Source of the DNA: Gemmatimonadota bacterium
GTDB lineage: Bacteria; Gemmatimonadota; Gemmatimonadetes; Longimicrobiales; Gaopeijiaceae
Assembly: GCA_022571515.1 (NCBI GenBank)
Contig: JACZXQ010000005.1
Location: 1-64,000 of the forward strand
Reading direction: 5' to 3'
Length of the DNA stretch: 64,000 nucleotides
In this document: positions 1 to 8,065 of the stretch, one piece after another
How positions within the stretch are numbered: position 1 is the first letter of the stretch
How the letters are laid out: every line of letters starts with the position of its first letter
Program-made: the position numbers and the translations under genes
Notes under the pieces: model-generated
Databases searched by the model: none
Told to the model about the DNA's origin: nothing
The model's input: the letters and a program-made list of their open reading frames with translations, nothing else

Positions 1-1
1 C

Positions 2-1410
2 GAGGCGGGCTACGCGAGCGATGAACTCGAGCACGTGCTCCACGTCCAGGTGAAGGACCCGCTACGGAAGCTCGCCCTAGAAGGACGGATCTCGCGCGAG
101 AAGATCGACGGGCGCTTCGTACATTTCGCCGCCGACAGCTCGGTGCGAAGCAAGCAACACCGAGCGCGGCACGTCTGGGAAGCGCAGCCCCAGGACCTCC
201 CCTTCGGTGCAGGGCTGCGCGTGGTGCCTGACGAGCTGAGGGCGGCCATCGTACTGTTCTTCTCGCTACTCGATGAACGCCAGCGACGCTTGTATGCGGG
301 CCTTGAGTCGATGAAGCTCGGCCACGGCGGGGATCGACGCATCGCCGAACTTCTGGGTCTCGACGCGGGCACCGTGGCCAGGGGACGAACGCAGCTTCTC
401 GCTCAGGACGTCGAGCGCGAGCGCGTGAGACGATCCGGTGGGGGACGGCCTCCTGCGGAAAAAAAACGCCGGACGTGATCGCCTCCATCGAGGCGTTGAT
501 GAAGCACGATGTGGCGGGCGATCCCATCACCGGCGTGCGCTGGACCCGACGCACAACCGAGAAGATCTCCAACGAGCTTCGGGGCCTCGGCATCTACGTT
601 TGTCCCAGGACCGTGGCCCGGATCCTCGGGGATCTCGACTACACGCTCCGCGTCAACCACAAGCGGGTCTCTCGAGGGTCGGGCCCGGACCGCAACGAGC
701 AGTTCGAATACATCGCCAAGCAACGCACGAGTTTTGCCGAACGTGACCTGCCGATCGTGAGCATCGATTCGAAGAAGAGGGAGCTGGTCGGCAACTTCAA
801 GAACAACGGCACGGCTTGGAAGCGCACTCCGGAGCTAGTGCGAGACCACGACTTCCGCTCCGAGGCCAAAGGCATTGCCATCCCCTACGGCGTCTACGAC
901 GTGCGCGCCAACCGCGGCACCGTCTTCGTGGGAACATCTCACGATACCCCCGACTTCGCCGTCGACAATCTCGTCCGATGGTGGGAATCCGAAGGACGCC
1001 AACGCTACCCCGGTGCTCGCGAGCTGCTCGTGCTCGCCGACAGCGGGGGCAGCAACAGTCCGCGCGTCCGGACCTTCAAGGTCGCCCTCCAGAATCGCCT
1101 CGCCGACACGCACCAGGTCAGTGTCACCGTATGCCACTATCCAGCCGGCGCCTCGAAATGGAACCCCATCGACCACCGCCTCTTCAGCCAGATCAGTAGG
1201 AACTGGGCCGCACAGCCGCTGCGCTGCTACGAGACCATCCTCAACTACATCCGCACCACAACCACCAAGACCGGCCTCCGCGTCACCGCCCACCTCATCG
1301 ACCGGGACTATCCCACGGGCGTCAAAGTCCCCGATGACCAGTTCGCCGCCATCGCCCTCCAACCCCACGACATCCAGCCTCTACGCAACTACACCATCCG
1401 ACCACGGTAA
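2..1410 (+). CDS. ISAzo13-like transposase, 5'-partial, two frames joined by a -1 frameshift
   Basis: Transposase of an ISAzo13-like insertion sequence. The first frame is already open at base 2 and stops at 478; it holds a winged-helix-like N-terminal part and the segment ending GGGRPPAEKK. The second frame continues to 1410 with the rve/DDE-like core: VSIDSKKRELVG (Asp), LLVLADSGGSNS (Asp) and the WNPIDHRLFSQI segment. The two frames overlap at an A8 run (459-466); slipping back one base there gives a continuous family-like protein (GGGRPPAEKKTPDVIASIEA). I infer programmed -1 frameshifting, as in several IS families, but a decayed copy with a simple indel is possible. The start lies left of the window. 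Confidence 0.85.
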
Positions 1411-1452
1411 TGACCACCCGACCAAATCAGGGAGTTATTCTTGCGCCGTCCC
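1411..1452 (+). repeat. Right end of the ISAzo13-like element
   Basis: The bases after the transposase stop end in gttattcttgcgccgtccc, which on the reverse strand reads as a GGGACGG-type terminus typical of ISAzo13-like elements from memory of the family. Directly after it the sequence switches to an istB coding remnant, so 1452 is the probable element boundary. Confidence 0.6.
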
Positions 1453-1650
1453 TTAGGTGACGAGGTCATGGCCGCTGCGCTCATCGACCGCCTGCTACAC
1501 CACTGTCACATCGTCAACATCCGCGGCAACAGCTACCGCATGCGTCATCATACGGAGCTCTCCAAGGTACTCCACTCGGCTCCTGCGGAGCCGAGCCCCT
1601 CACCCCCTAGGAGAAAGAGGGCAAGATCAAAGGAGAGAGCGACGACCTAG
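1453..1650 (+). pseudogene. IstB-like ATPase remnant (IS21 family), C-terminal fragment
   Basis: Only the last part of an IS21-type IstB transposition helper remains. Reading frame 1 after the ISAzo13 end gives LGDEVMAAALIDRL, then HHCHIVNIRGNSYRMRHH, which matches the usual IstB C-terminus; the tail after about 1570 is Pro/Arg-rich and runs to the stop at 1650. The Walker motifs and istA are absent from the window. The break coincides with the right end of the ISAzo13-like element, so that element most likely jumped into istB. The rest of the IS21 copy would lie to the left of the window. It cannot be functional as it stands. Confidence 0.75.
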
Positions 1651-1672
1651 AGGCCCGTCACCTCCCGTCGAA

Positions 1673-1729
1673 GTGTGACATTTTCAACCGCCACAAATGG
1701 GACATTTTCAACCGGCGTTGACACTGAAT
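1673..1729 (+). repeat. IS21-family right terminal sequence with two direct repeats
   Basis: Two near-identical copies of gacattttcaaccg occur at about 1676 and 1702, followed by gcgttgaca. Repeated blocks of this kind next to a terminal TGACA are characteristic of IS21-family ends, where they bind the transposase. It lies just downstream of the istB remnant, in the expected place. Confidence 0.6.
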
Positions 1730-1771
1730 TCGGGATCAAATCGACGATATCGCACCCGATTTTCACGGGAT

Positions 1772-1793
1772 TGCGCACCCAGGTGCGCACCCA
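1772..1793 (+). repeat. Two direct copies of TGCGCACCCA (12-bp period)
   Basis: Copies start at 1772 and 1784, with a weaker cgcaccc at 1751. The same decamer recurs three times next to the integrase at 10314-10346, in the same orientation and with almost the same spacing. These could be integrase arm-binding sites or the edges of an integrated element. The surrounding bases 1730-2020 contain no gene that I can support. Confidence 0.4.
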
Positions 1794-1903
1794 CACCGTC
1801 ACTATACCTGATCGGGACTGCGAAATCCTACCGGGAAAGGGGGACGCGGGGATGGCACCTTCGTGGGTGCCTCAGCTGCCGTACGGATCCATTACTCGGA
1901 CCG

Positions 1904-2010
1904 CGTCCTGTTCCAATATTCGACTGATTGATGAAACGGCCCCGTGCAGGAGCTTCACGACACCCCGCTAACTTGCCAACTAATGATGGGCTGAGTTTTG
2001 GAACAGGACG
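1904..2010. repeat. Perfect 13-bp inverted repeat pair around 81 bp
   Basis: cgtcctgttccaa at 1904-1916 is the exact reverse complement of the bases at 1998-2010. The pair encloses 81 bp with no coding potential and stops about 10 bp short of the point where homology to the IS5-like transposase ends. It could be a miniature element, or the terminus of whatever truncated that transposase. Confidence 0.5.
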
Positions 2011-2020
2011 GGATCATGTC

Positions 2021-2356
2021 GAGCTTCTTGAGGCGCCGAGACAGGGTCGTGTGATCTGGGATCGGCAGCTCAACATCGAGCATCTCTGCCAGGCCGCAGA
2101 GAAAGCCCTCGGTCTGACGAAGCGGAAGGTGGAAGACCATGCGAATCGTCAGAGCAGCTTCGATCGCGAGATCAGCATACCTGCGTTGGCCGCCCGGTTT
2201 TCCGTTGGCCGGAGCTCGCCAGGAGTCGAGTGCGTCATCCGAAAGCCAGACCGTCAGATCACCACGCTTCTTCAGTCCGGCCTCGTACTCAGGCCAGTTC
2301 CGTACCCGATACTGAGACTTCGCATACTTGTACTGGCTGCGCTTCGGGTACTTCAT
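2021..2356 (-). pseudogene. IS5-family transposase, N-terminal 112 codons only
   Basis: Starting at the ATG at 2356 the reverse strand encodes MKYPKRSQYKYAKSQYRVRN and continues to DHTTLSRRLKKL. This is closely similar, residue by residue, to the first 112 residues of the complete transposase at 8137-9093. Homology then stops at about 2021 and the frame runs into unrelated bases. All three DDE residues lie in the missing part, so the copy is dead. Its left terminal repeat is still present at 2411-2428. The frame stays open upstream of 2356, but the intact copy shows that the true start is at 2356. Confidence 0.85.
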
Positions 2357-2410
2357 CGGGTGGCGGCTCCGGCTCGAGGATGTTCGGTCCCCATCAGGTA
2401 ACGAAATCCG

Positions 2411-2428
2411 GAGCCATGCACCAACGCC
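2411..2428 (-). repeat. Left terminal inverted repeat of the truncated IS5-like copy
   Basis: gagccatgcaccaacgcc matches the termini of the intact copy (8066-8083 reverse complement; 9131-9148 with one mismatch). The pattern resembles IS903-group ends. The element boundary here is 2428, so the sequence to the right belongs to the interrupted host locus. Confidence 0.75.
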
Positions 2429-2541
2429 ACCAAGAGGAGCCATGAGATCATCGTCCCATGGTCCGCAGCCGAAGATCAAAAAGTCAACAATTGCAGGGTG
2501 GATGAGGTTTTCGGGGAGCACGGGGATTCGAAGAGGTCGAT

Positions 2542-3258
2542 GTGAGCGAAATGATGCATGCCAACCCCACCTTGGAGGCGGTCGCAAAGCTGTGCGCGTT
2601 GGACGCGACCGGCGTTGGCGGCGTGGCCGCAGTGGTTACGTACAACTACGACAATCTGCTGGAAATGGCTATCGTAGATCGACCCCATCAACCGATCTGG
2701 GACTCACAAGAGCTATCAGGGGGTAGCCTCCCGATCTACCACGTCCACGGTTACGTCCCAATTCACGACGGCCAGCAGTCGTGCTATGAGGACATCGTGT
2801 TCACGGAAGAGCAGTATCACGTAGCCTCGCAGGACGCCTACTCCTGGTTCAACCTCGTTCAGATTCAATGCATGTCCAGCACAACAGGACTGATGATCGG
2901 CCTGTCCCTGTCTGACCGAAATATCCGTCGTCTTCTCGACGCAATCATGAAGACACCGGTCGGCACCCGGAACTACGCCCTTCTCAAGAAGCCGCCGACT
3001 AGGACCCCAGATAGGCGGCAACTCGATGCGATCCAACAGTCAGCCGCTCGGTATCTCGAACGTTTTGAGCGAAGTGGGATAAAGCGCGCCCAGATGAAGG
3101 GACCTTCATGGGAGGACCAGGTCACAAGCATTGCGGAGGCGGTAAAGGCTAAGGGCCTCGCGGAGGAGGAGACCGTACTGAACCAACTAGGCGTCACTCC
3201 GATATGGTATGAGGATCATGAGGAGATTCCCCAGATTCTGGCTCAGATTTCAGGGTAG
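2542..3258 (+). pseudogene. SIR2-like domain protein, 5'-truncated (probable antiphage-defence remnant)
   Basis: The 238 residues match the C-terminal two thirds of SIR2-like (SIR2_2) domains: AVVTYNYDNLLE (the NAD-site Asn/Asp region), YHVHGYVP (catalytic-type His), EEQYH, and GLSLSDRNIRRLLDA. The family normally begins with a GAGVS-type nucleotide loop, which is absent here; an in-frame stop at 2503-2505 and an IS5-like terminus ending at 2428 lie where the N-terminus should be. Proteins of this kind usually hydrolyse NAD+ during phage defence. The GTG at 2542 is only the first available start and has no convincing ribosome site. I infer an inactivated defence gene, though a short divergent protein cannot be excluded. 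Confidence 0.7.
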
Positions 3259-3565
3259 GGAGTCCTTCTCGGACCGCATGGTGACAACACTGGCGAGCAG
3301 AGTCATCGTGCTCGTGGATCCCGCACGCGTGTCGTACCTCTAGCAACAGGGTACCCGCCGTTGGCCCCGGGGCTACCAACTGGTGCGTTCAGGTGGAGCT
3401 GTTGGGCGTGCCCCCCTGCCCTGTTTTAAAGGACATTCGGGGTGTTGACCGGGAGATCGCCGAGTGGTCCGAGACCTGTTAACGGGACAGGTCAAATAGA
3501 GCGCTTCCTGATACAAATCCTGATACAGACCCCGACCAAATCGCCTCCCGTGACGCGAAAAAACT
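3259..3565. other. Gene-free stretch dominated by the IS91-type terminus copy
   Basis: There is no supported gene. Bases 3292-3503 are the repeat described separately, and cctgataca occurs twice at about 3507-3528. The stretch then runs into the 3' end of the MFS pseudogene on the other strand. Confidence 0.6.
3292..3503 (-). repeat. Second copy of the IS91-like element terminus
   Basis: This stretch aligns, with scattered differences, to 6863-7073 in the same orientation. Shared blocks include ccgccgttggccccgggg and cggggtgttgaccgggag, followed by a hairpin with arms gacctgt (3473-3479) and acaggtc (3487-3493). The other copy lies just upstream of the IS91-like transposase start, so this is probably a lone transposon end (terIS-like) left by a deletion or a one-ended event. 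Confidence 0.6.
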
Positions 3566-4100
3566 TCACGAATTCCCCTCAGCGCGCACCCACCTCAGCC
3601 GCATCATCGAAACGATCCCGCAGACCGGTCCGATCGCCAGCATTCCGTACGCCACCTGCCACCCCACCACGTCCGCCAACCAGATCGTCAGCTGGATCGA
3701 CACGGCGGTCAGCGCGAAGCCGAGGGACGTCTGCAGCATGAGCGCCGTTCCTACCGCCTCGGGTGGCGCCACCTCGGTGACAACGGCGCTGTACTGCGCG
3801 CTATCCGCCACAATCGTAAATCCCCAAACAAGCGCGACGGGGACGACGATCCAGGCACTCGCGTCCATCAACCACCCCATCGCCAGCGCACAGGATCCGG
3901 AGATCGCCATCATCCAAATGGTCGTGCGTTCGCGCCCCCAGGTGTCCGCCCAGCTTCCCGCGACCACCGCCCCCACCAACCACCTATCGCGATCACACTG
4001 AAAGCCGCCAGATCGGCGCTGAGCGAGTGTACCTGGCCGAGTCGCTCACCGGTGAAAAATTCGGAAAAAAAGAGACTGACCGTAGCCCACGTGAAAAATG
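3566..4100 (-). pseudogene. MFS transporter remnant with a frameshift
   Basis: Two overlapping reverse-strand frames together make the C-terminal half of a major facilitator transporter. The upstream part reads FTWATVSLFFSEFFTGERLG and on to AIGGWWGRW. The downstream part reads GSWADTWGRERTTIW (the cytoplasmic loop motif), then helices to MRLRWVRAEGNS. They are joined by a frameshift at about 3975-3985. The N-terminal half is missing, replaced after about 4100 by unrelated sequence containing a hairpin. Substrate unknown. The GC-rich composition fits the host better than the neighbouring rsmJ segment. Confidence 0.7.
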
Positions 4101-4102
4101 TG

Positions 4103-4130
4103 ATGTCCACTTTACCCCGAAAGCGGACAT
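4103..4130. repeat. Hairpin next to the MFS truncation point
   Basis: The arms atgtccacttt (4103-4113) and aaagcggacat (4120-4130) pair at 10 of 11 positions. A related cggacatt follows at about 4172. It marks the change from GC-rich pseudogene sequence to the AT-richer segment that carries rsmJ. Confidence 0.45.
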
Positions 4131-4295
4131 TCTGAGAGCAGTCGAAAAGAGTCTGCTTATGACCCTGAACGGACATTTAGGATTGGGTCGTTCAACCCGC
4201 TGGGGGATGCAACCGGTCCATCCCATTTGCGGACGTTGACCAACAGGATAAATTTTGTTGTTGCTCTCAGTTGGGAAGCCATTAGTGCCTACCTG

Positions 4296-4913
4296 TCAGC
4301 CCACCATAAACACATCATGCCTTGTGGATTTGCCGGCTATCTGATGGGAGGGAGGACGGATACCTTCCATAGGATCGGCCCGCTGGGGCCACTTCAACAC
4401 CACCCGTCTGCTGGCTGTAGTCAAAGCTATCTTCATAAGTTCAACAGAATCCTCATCCGTGCCCACGATCGCGCGGATCAGGCGCATTTCATTCTTCGCA
4501 AGGGCAGTTTTTTTTCGCGGTGGATGCATCGGGTCGACCAGCACCACTTCCGGCGCAAGGGTGGGCAGCAGGTCCCTGGCATCACCATGAAGAAGGGTCA
4601 TGCGGTTGATTGTTTTTGCCACGTCGCCACCGGCTTCTCTGGCGCATGCCAGCCCTTCTTCCAATAGCCTATGCATGTCGGGGGAACGTTCAATCAGGGT
4701 TACCTCGGCGCCCAGCGATGCCAGCAAGAAAGCGTCCCGACCGAGACCGGCCGTTGCATCCACCACCATTGGGGTTTTGCCACCCTGCATTCCGATAGCC
4801 TTGGGCAGAGCCTGGCCGCGCCCACCGCCAAAACGAAAACGATGCCCGACTGCCCCGCCTGTGAAATCACAGATTAGCCTGTGTAGTTCTGGTGTTTTTT
4901 CTTTGCGTAACAT
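4296..4913 (-). CDS. rsmJ: 16S rRNA (guanine-1516-N2)-methyltransferase, short form
   Basis: An RsmJ-like SAM-dependent methyltransferase that modifies G1516 of 16S rRNA. Visible motifs are CDFTGGAVGHRFRFGGGRGQ, the SAM loop VVDATAGLGRDAFLLAS and the catalytic-type DPMHPPRKK, followed by a normal C-terminus. At 205 residues it lacks about 45 N-terminal residues compared with the E. coli protein, and an in-frame TAA lies three codons upstream of the ATG. RsmJ is essentially a gammaproteobacterial family, and this segment (about 4230-5500) is visibly less GC-rich than its surroundings. The gene therefore looks like transferred cargo or an assembly join. Whether the short form is active is unknown. 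Confidence 0.8.
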   Translation of the reverse strand: MLRKEKTPELHRLICDFTGGAVGHRFRFGGGRGQALPKAIGMQGGKTPMVVDATAGLGRDAFLLASLGAEVTLIERSPDMHRLLEEGLACAREAGGDVAKTINRMTLLHGDARDLLPTLAPEVVLVDPMHPPRKKTALAKNEMRLIRAIVGTDEDSVELMKIALTTASRRVVLKWPQRADPMEGIRPPSHQIAGKSTRHDVFMVG

Positions 4914-5139
4914 CTTGTTCTTTTACTGGATGAAATAGGCACGGCAAACCAAAAAGAAAATCCGGCCTCAGTAAATTCAGGGCCGGGCAACAGAACCACA
5001 AGTTAACGAGCCTGTCTATCCGCAGCGGCTAAAGGACCACATCCTTCGTTCTGATAGCAAGGCTATATGACCACTCATCTCACCCAATCGCCTTGATTTG
5101 GATCAACTGCTGCCAAAGTTTCAATGTCCGCTTATGGCT
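4914..5139. other. Intergenic stretch with a small hairpin, no gene
   Basis: There is no supported coding sequence between rsmJ and the IS1182 end. A short hairpin with ccggcc and ggccgg arms lies at about 4961-4987, upstream of rsmJ on its coding strand; it may be a leftover terminator of a lost gene. Confidence 0.4.
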
Positions 5140-5156
5140 GAGGCTGTTGAAAAACT
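5140..5156 (+). repeat. IS1182-type left terminal sequence
   Basis: gaggctgttgaaaaactc-like bases stand about 60 bp ahead of an IS1182-family transposase fragment. This is the usual look of ends in that family. Confidence 0.5.
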
Positions 5157-5159
5157 CGG

Positions 5160-5507
5160 TTGAACACAATTGCCAGGCGTGATTCCCTGATTCCGCCGAT
5201 ATTGGACAGGGGAACGATGATGCTTGGCGAACAGGTTGGACTGCAAGACCGTCTGTCTTATGAGTTCAATCTCGAAGACCGGGTTCCGAACGATCACTTG
5301 TTGCGCCGTCTCGACGCGGTTCTCGATTTGAACTGGCTGCGCAGCGAGCTTTCACCGTTTTACAGCCACACGGGCTGCCCTTCGATTGATCCGGAACTGA
5401 TGATCCGGATGCTGCTGGTCGGCTACTGCTATTCGATCCGTTCTGAGAGGCGGCTGTGTCAGGATGTTGAACTCAATCTGGCTTATAGGTGGTTCTGTCA
5501 AGGATAG
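5160..5507 (+). pseudogene. IS1182-family transposase, N-terminal fragment
   Basis: The translation from MMLGEQVGLQDRLSYEFNLE (about 5217) to ELNLAYRWFC (about 5498) is the standard N-terminal DUF772 region of IS1182-type transposases, with DPELMIRMLLVGYCYSIRSERRL in between. The codons before 5217 are of doubtful relevance. The DDE catalytic domain is absent because the sequence changes right after YRWFC to the 3' flank of the IS91-like element. A gttc (GAAC on the reverse strand) occurs at 5492-5495; GAAC is the usual target next to an IS91 origin end. I infer that the IS91-like element inserted here and cut the gene. Confidence 0.8.
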
Positions 5508-5711
5508 GCGTTCCAAAGACGCTTTCCGAGTCCGGCGCCCTGCTGAGCGCGGCGAGATCCTCCGCTTGCAAGCCTGATCTCAGGCTAAGATGAACGCTCG
5601 TTGTCCGGCCATGCAAGGACAAGACGATCCGATGCGTGGATGGGCAGGCGATGGCGAACGGATCCGACCCCGCGTCGGGGACGGCAGGTCCGGGGTCCGT
5701 CGGTCTAGGTC

Positions 5712-6720
5712 TCAGTCGGGCAGCGACTGATCGAACTCGAATTCCGGAATGGGTTCCGGATCGGTGGGGTCGAACCCGCCGGTCTGATCGAATTCGAGGA
5801 TGCCCTGGGGCGGTGCCCGAGCCGGAGACAGTGGAGGAGGTCGGGTGGGGAGATCGAGATAGGACAGAATGGAGCGAACGGGAACGGGAGCCGTAATGAA
5901 CGCGATGATGCTCATCGAAGCACCGGACCACGCTTCGCGCGGTGCCCACGGGCAGACGAGCGGCAGCACATCATAGATGCGAGCGATGAGAGCGGCCCAG
6001 AGCGAGGACGTACGACGGCCCGGGACGCCACCTGACGAACCCGCGACCGATGGAGTGCCGAACTGCCCCGAGGGCGGCTCCTCTACCCCACCCTGCTCAC
6101 GCCCGAGCGCGATGACCTGATACCTGAGCTTGGCATTGGGAGCCAGCACCCCGTGATACCGGTGGCGATGGATGCGTCGAGGGTGAATGAGCAGGGCGAG
6201 CCGCTCGAGGAACTCGAGGGGGGTGAGCGAGAGAGCGGTGGTACCGTCCGGTGCGGGATGGGGGAGACGATAGACGATGCGCTCGCCACCAGGCCCACCG
6301 TACCCGCTAGCCTCGAGTCGTTCGAGGGTGCAGGAACGGCCGGATGCGCTTCGGAACGGAGAGCACCCATTGCCGCACCGGAAGCGGCGGCAGGACATGA
6401 TCGACGAGGGTGGCGGCGGTCTCGACCATACGACGGGCATTACACGACGGACATGCTCCACGACTGGCGCAAGAGAACGCGACCAAGAAGTCGTAGCCAC
6501 AACCGGCACACCGAGCTCGTGCGAATCCGTGAGCGAGAATGCCACAACGCAGAGGGCACCGCGCGAAGCGTGGTCCCGGAAGTCGCGCTCGACCCATGAG
6601 GGCACGCCGGCTCCCATGGGATCGGACTCGGCGGCCTGTGCGAGGAAGGTCTCGAGGTGGTTCTGGACCAGCGGATAGAGCGGCGTCAGGGTGGGACGGC
6701 GCCGGCGGTAGACGGGCCCA
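5712..6720 (-). pseudogene. IS91-family transposase, frameshifted and internally deleted
   Basis: The pieces of one IS91-type Y1 transposase are spread over two reverse frames. The N-terminal part in the first frame reads LYPLVQNHLETFLAQAAES. The zinc-binding part in the second (about 6600-6310) reads CGILAHGFARARCAGCGYDF, then SCASRGACPSCNARRM and LPVRQWVLSVPKRIRP. The C-terminal part, back in the first frame, reads HRYHGVLAPNAKLR and ends with LPTRPPPLSPARAP. At least two frameshifts (near 6600 and 6330) separate them. The central catalytic region, with the HUH-type and Tyr motifs, is missing. The CPxC pair of the C-terminal half is degenerate (CPWAP). It is non-functional. Confidence 0.8.
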
Positions 6721-6862
6721 CAGCTTGGTGCGGTGGGCCGAAGGGGCGGCCCTGATCGAGTCCTGACCCGTGTACGCGCTGACGTGGTGTGCGTCCGGAC
6801 GGTCAGTAGAGTCCGGTGGCGCCAACATGGCTCGTCGGGCCTAATGGCGACGGGCACGATAC

Positions 6863-7073
6863 GGGCGAGCCGGGTCATCGTCCTCAAGCATTCCGCACGC
6901 GAGTGGTACTTCCGCCCGCAGCGTATCCGCCGTTGGCCCCGGGGGCTGGGACGGGCGGTGGTGGCGGCGAATTGATGGTACTCCCCTGCCCCGCTTTATT
7001 GGGTTTTCGGGGTGTTGACCGGGAGGTCGGCGAGTGGACTGCGACCTGTTAACGGGACAGGTCACGTAGAGCG
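6863..7073 (-). repeat. IS91-like terminus (terIS candidate), first copy
   Basis: This segment lies upstream of the transposase start and ends in a hairpin with arms at 7043-7049 and 7057-7063. It is similar over about 210 bp to 3292-3503. The whole gap 6888-7222 has no supported gene. Confidence 0.6.
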
Positions 7074-7222
7074 GTTTGAGTGAATTTTCTCCCGGTTGAA
7101 CAGCCGGGGGCCCACACCCGGCTCGGTCGGGCTCCAGCGCACTACCCGTCTGCCCCGACCCACGCGCACCCTCCAGGTAGAGATCCTCTCCATCGTGCCC
7201 CGCCACCTACCTGGACCCTACC

Positions 7223-8065
7223 ATGCCCCCCCCACCCGCTCGCCCCCGTCGCCTACCGGATCAGCTCAAAGATCTCCAGATCCTGGAGGCAGCGGGACGC
7301 CTGGGCTCGACGACACCGGACCAGGTGGTGAGCCTGATGACGGGTCAGATCCCTTCAGAGATCTCGACGGTTGACGCGATTCGTATGCAGGAGCGCACGG
7401 CCAAATTAGTCCGCCAGGGGCTCCTTGAGTCCACCCTGACCTTCACGTCTCGGAAGCCTCTTCGCTCGACCGAGCGATACCTTTATCGCCTCACCGAGAG
7501 GGGGCTGTCGTTCGCCGCTACGCTCGCCGGACGCAAGTGGCGAGCTGTAAATGCGGTCGCCGTAAACGCTGACCCACAGCTAGACGGGTGGGCCGACGAA
7601 GAGGTGGTGTGGCGCGAATCTTACCCGAACTTTTCGGGGCGCTATCATTTCCGAAGCGCCCTGAACGTCGTCGTCAAAGATGCCTTTCTCGAACGAAAAT
7701 CCGCGCTAGAACCGCTCACGGAACCCGGATATGTGCAGGTGATCCAACTCACTAAGGACGGTCGAGATCGGCTTGATGCACACTTTTTCTCACAGAGCAT
7801 TAGTACACCGTTGTTCCCAAGACCAGCGCGCCAGGATCAGGTCGTTCACCACCTCATGACCGTCCATGTGGCGCTACATCTACTCTCGTTCTTCCAGGGT
7901 GAGCTCATCGTTTTGCGTGGCGAGTGGATTCCCCGGGGAGTGCGCGCCGCGAGTGTTGGAATGGAGCCCGAGGCTCAGGGGCGCGTGAGTGGTGCTCGAA
8001 GTGGAGGGATGGTGGGATGGGTCACGGGAATGTGTGGATGGGCACCGAAATCGCAGGGGAGACAC
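7223..8065 (+). CDS. Replication-relaxation-like winged-helix protein, 3' end cut by an IS5-like element
   Basis: The first 110 residues look like a winged-helix module of the replication-relaxation type: DLQILEAAGRLGSTTPDQV, RTAKLVRQGLLESTLTF and the YLYRLTERGLSFAATLA wing. A middle part follows with VHHLMTVHVALHLLSFF. Such proteins are typical of integrative and plasmid-like elements and probably bind DNA during replication or transfer. The frame stays open to 8110, but the IS5-like left end begins at 8066, so the last 15 codons are IS sequence and the native C-terminus is lost. The low-complexity stretch from about 7950 (Gly/Arg-rich) may already be out of the original frame. Assignment to the family is tentative. 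Confidence 0.5.

Larger units (their letters stand above)
5508..7073 (-). mobile_element. IS91-like rolling-circle insertion sequence, decayed
   Basis: The element contains the broken transposase at about 5712-6720. Beyond the transposase start (6863-7073) it has a terminus with a 7-bp-arm hairpin, which is repeated at 3292-3503. Downstream of the transposase stop there are about 200 non-coding bases before the interrupted IS1182 gene. Exact ends cannot be set without a reference copy. IS91-like elements lack terminal inverted repeats and target duplications, which fits what is seen. Confidence 0.65.

Noticed and set aside
1730-1903. Duplicate of the tRNA-Pro 3' end as left attachment site
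   Set aside because: No match to the tRNA 3' half (cggattcgaacc-type bases) is present there.
4227-4667. 146-codon plus-strand frame opposite rsmJ
   Set aside because: It has no recognisable domain; rsmJ explains the conservation.
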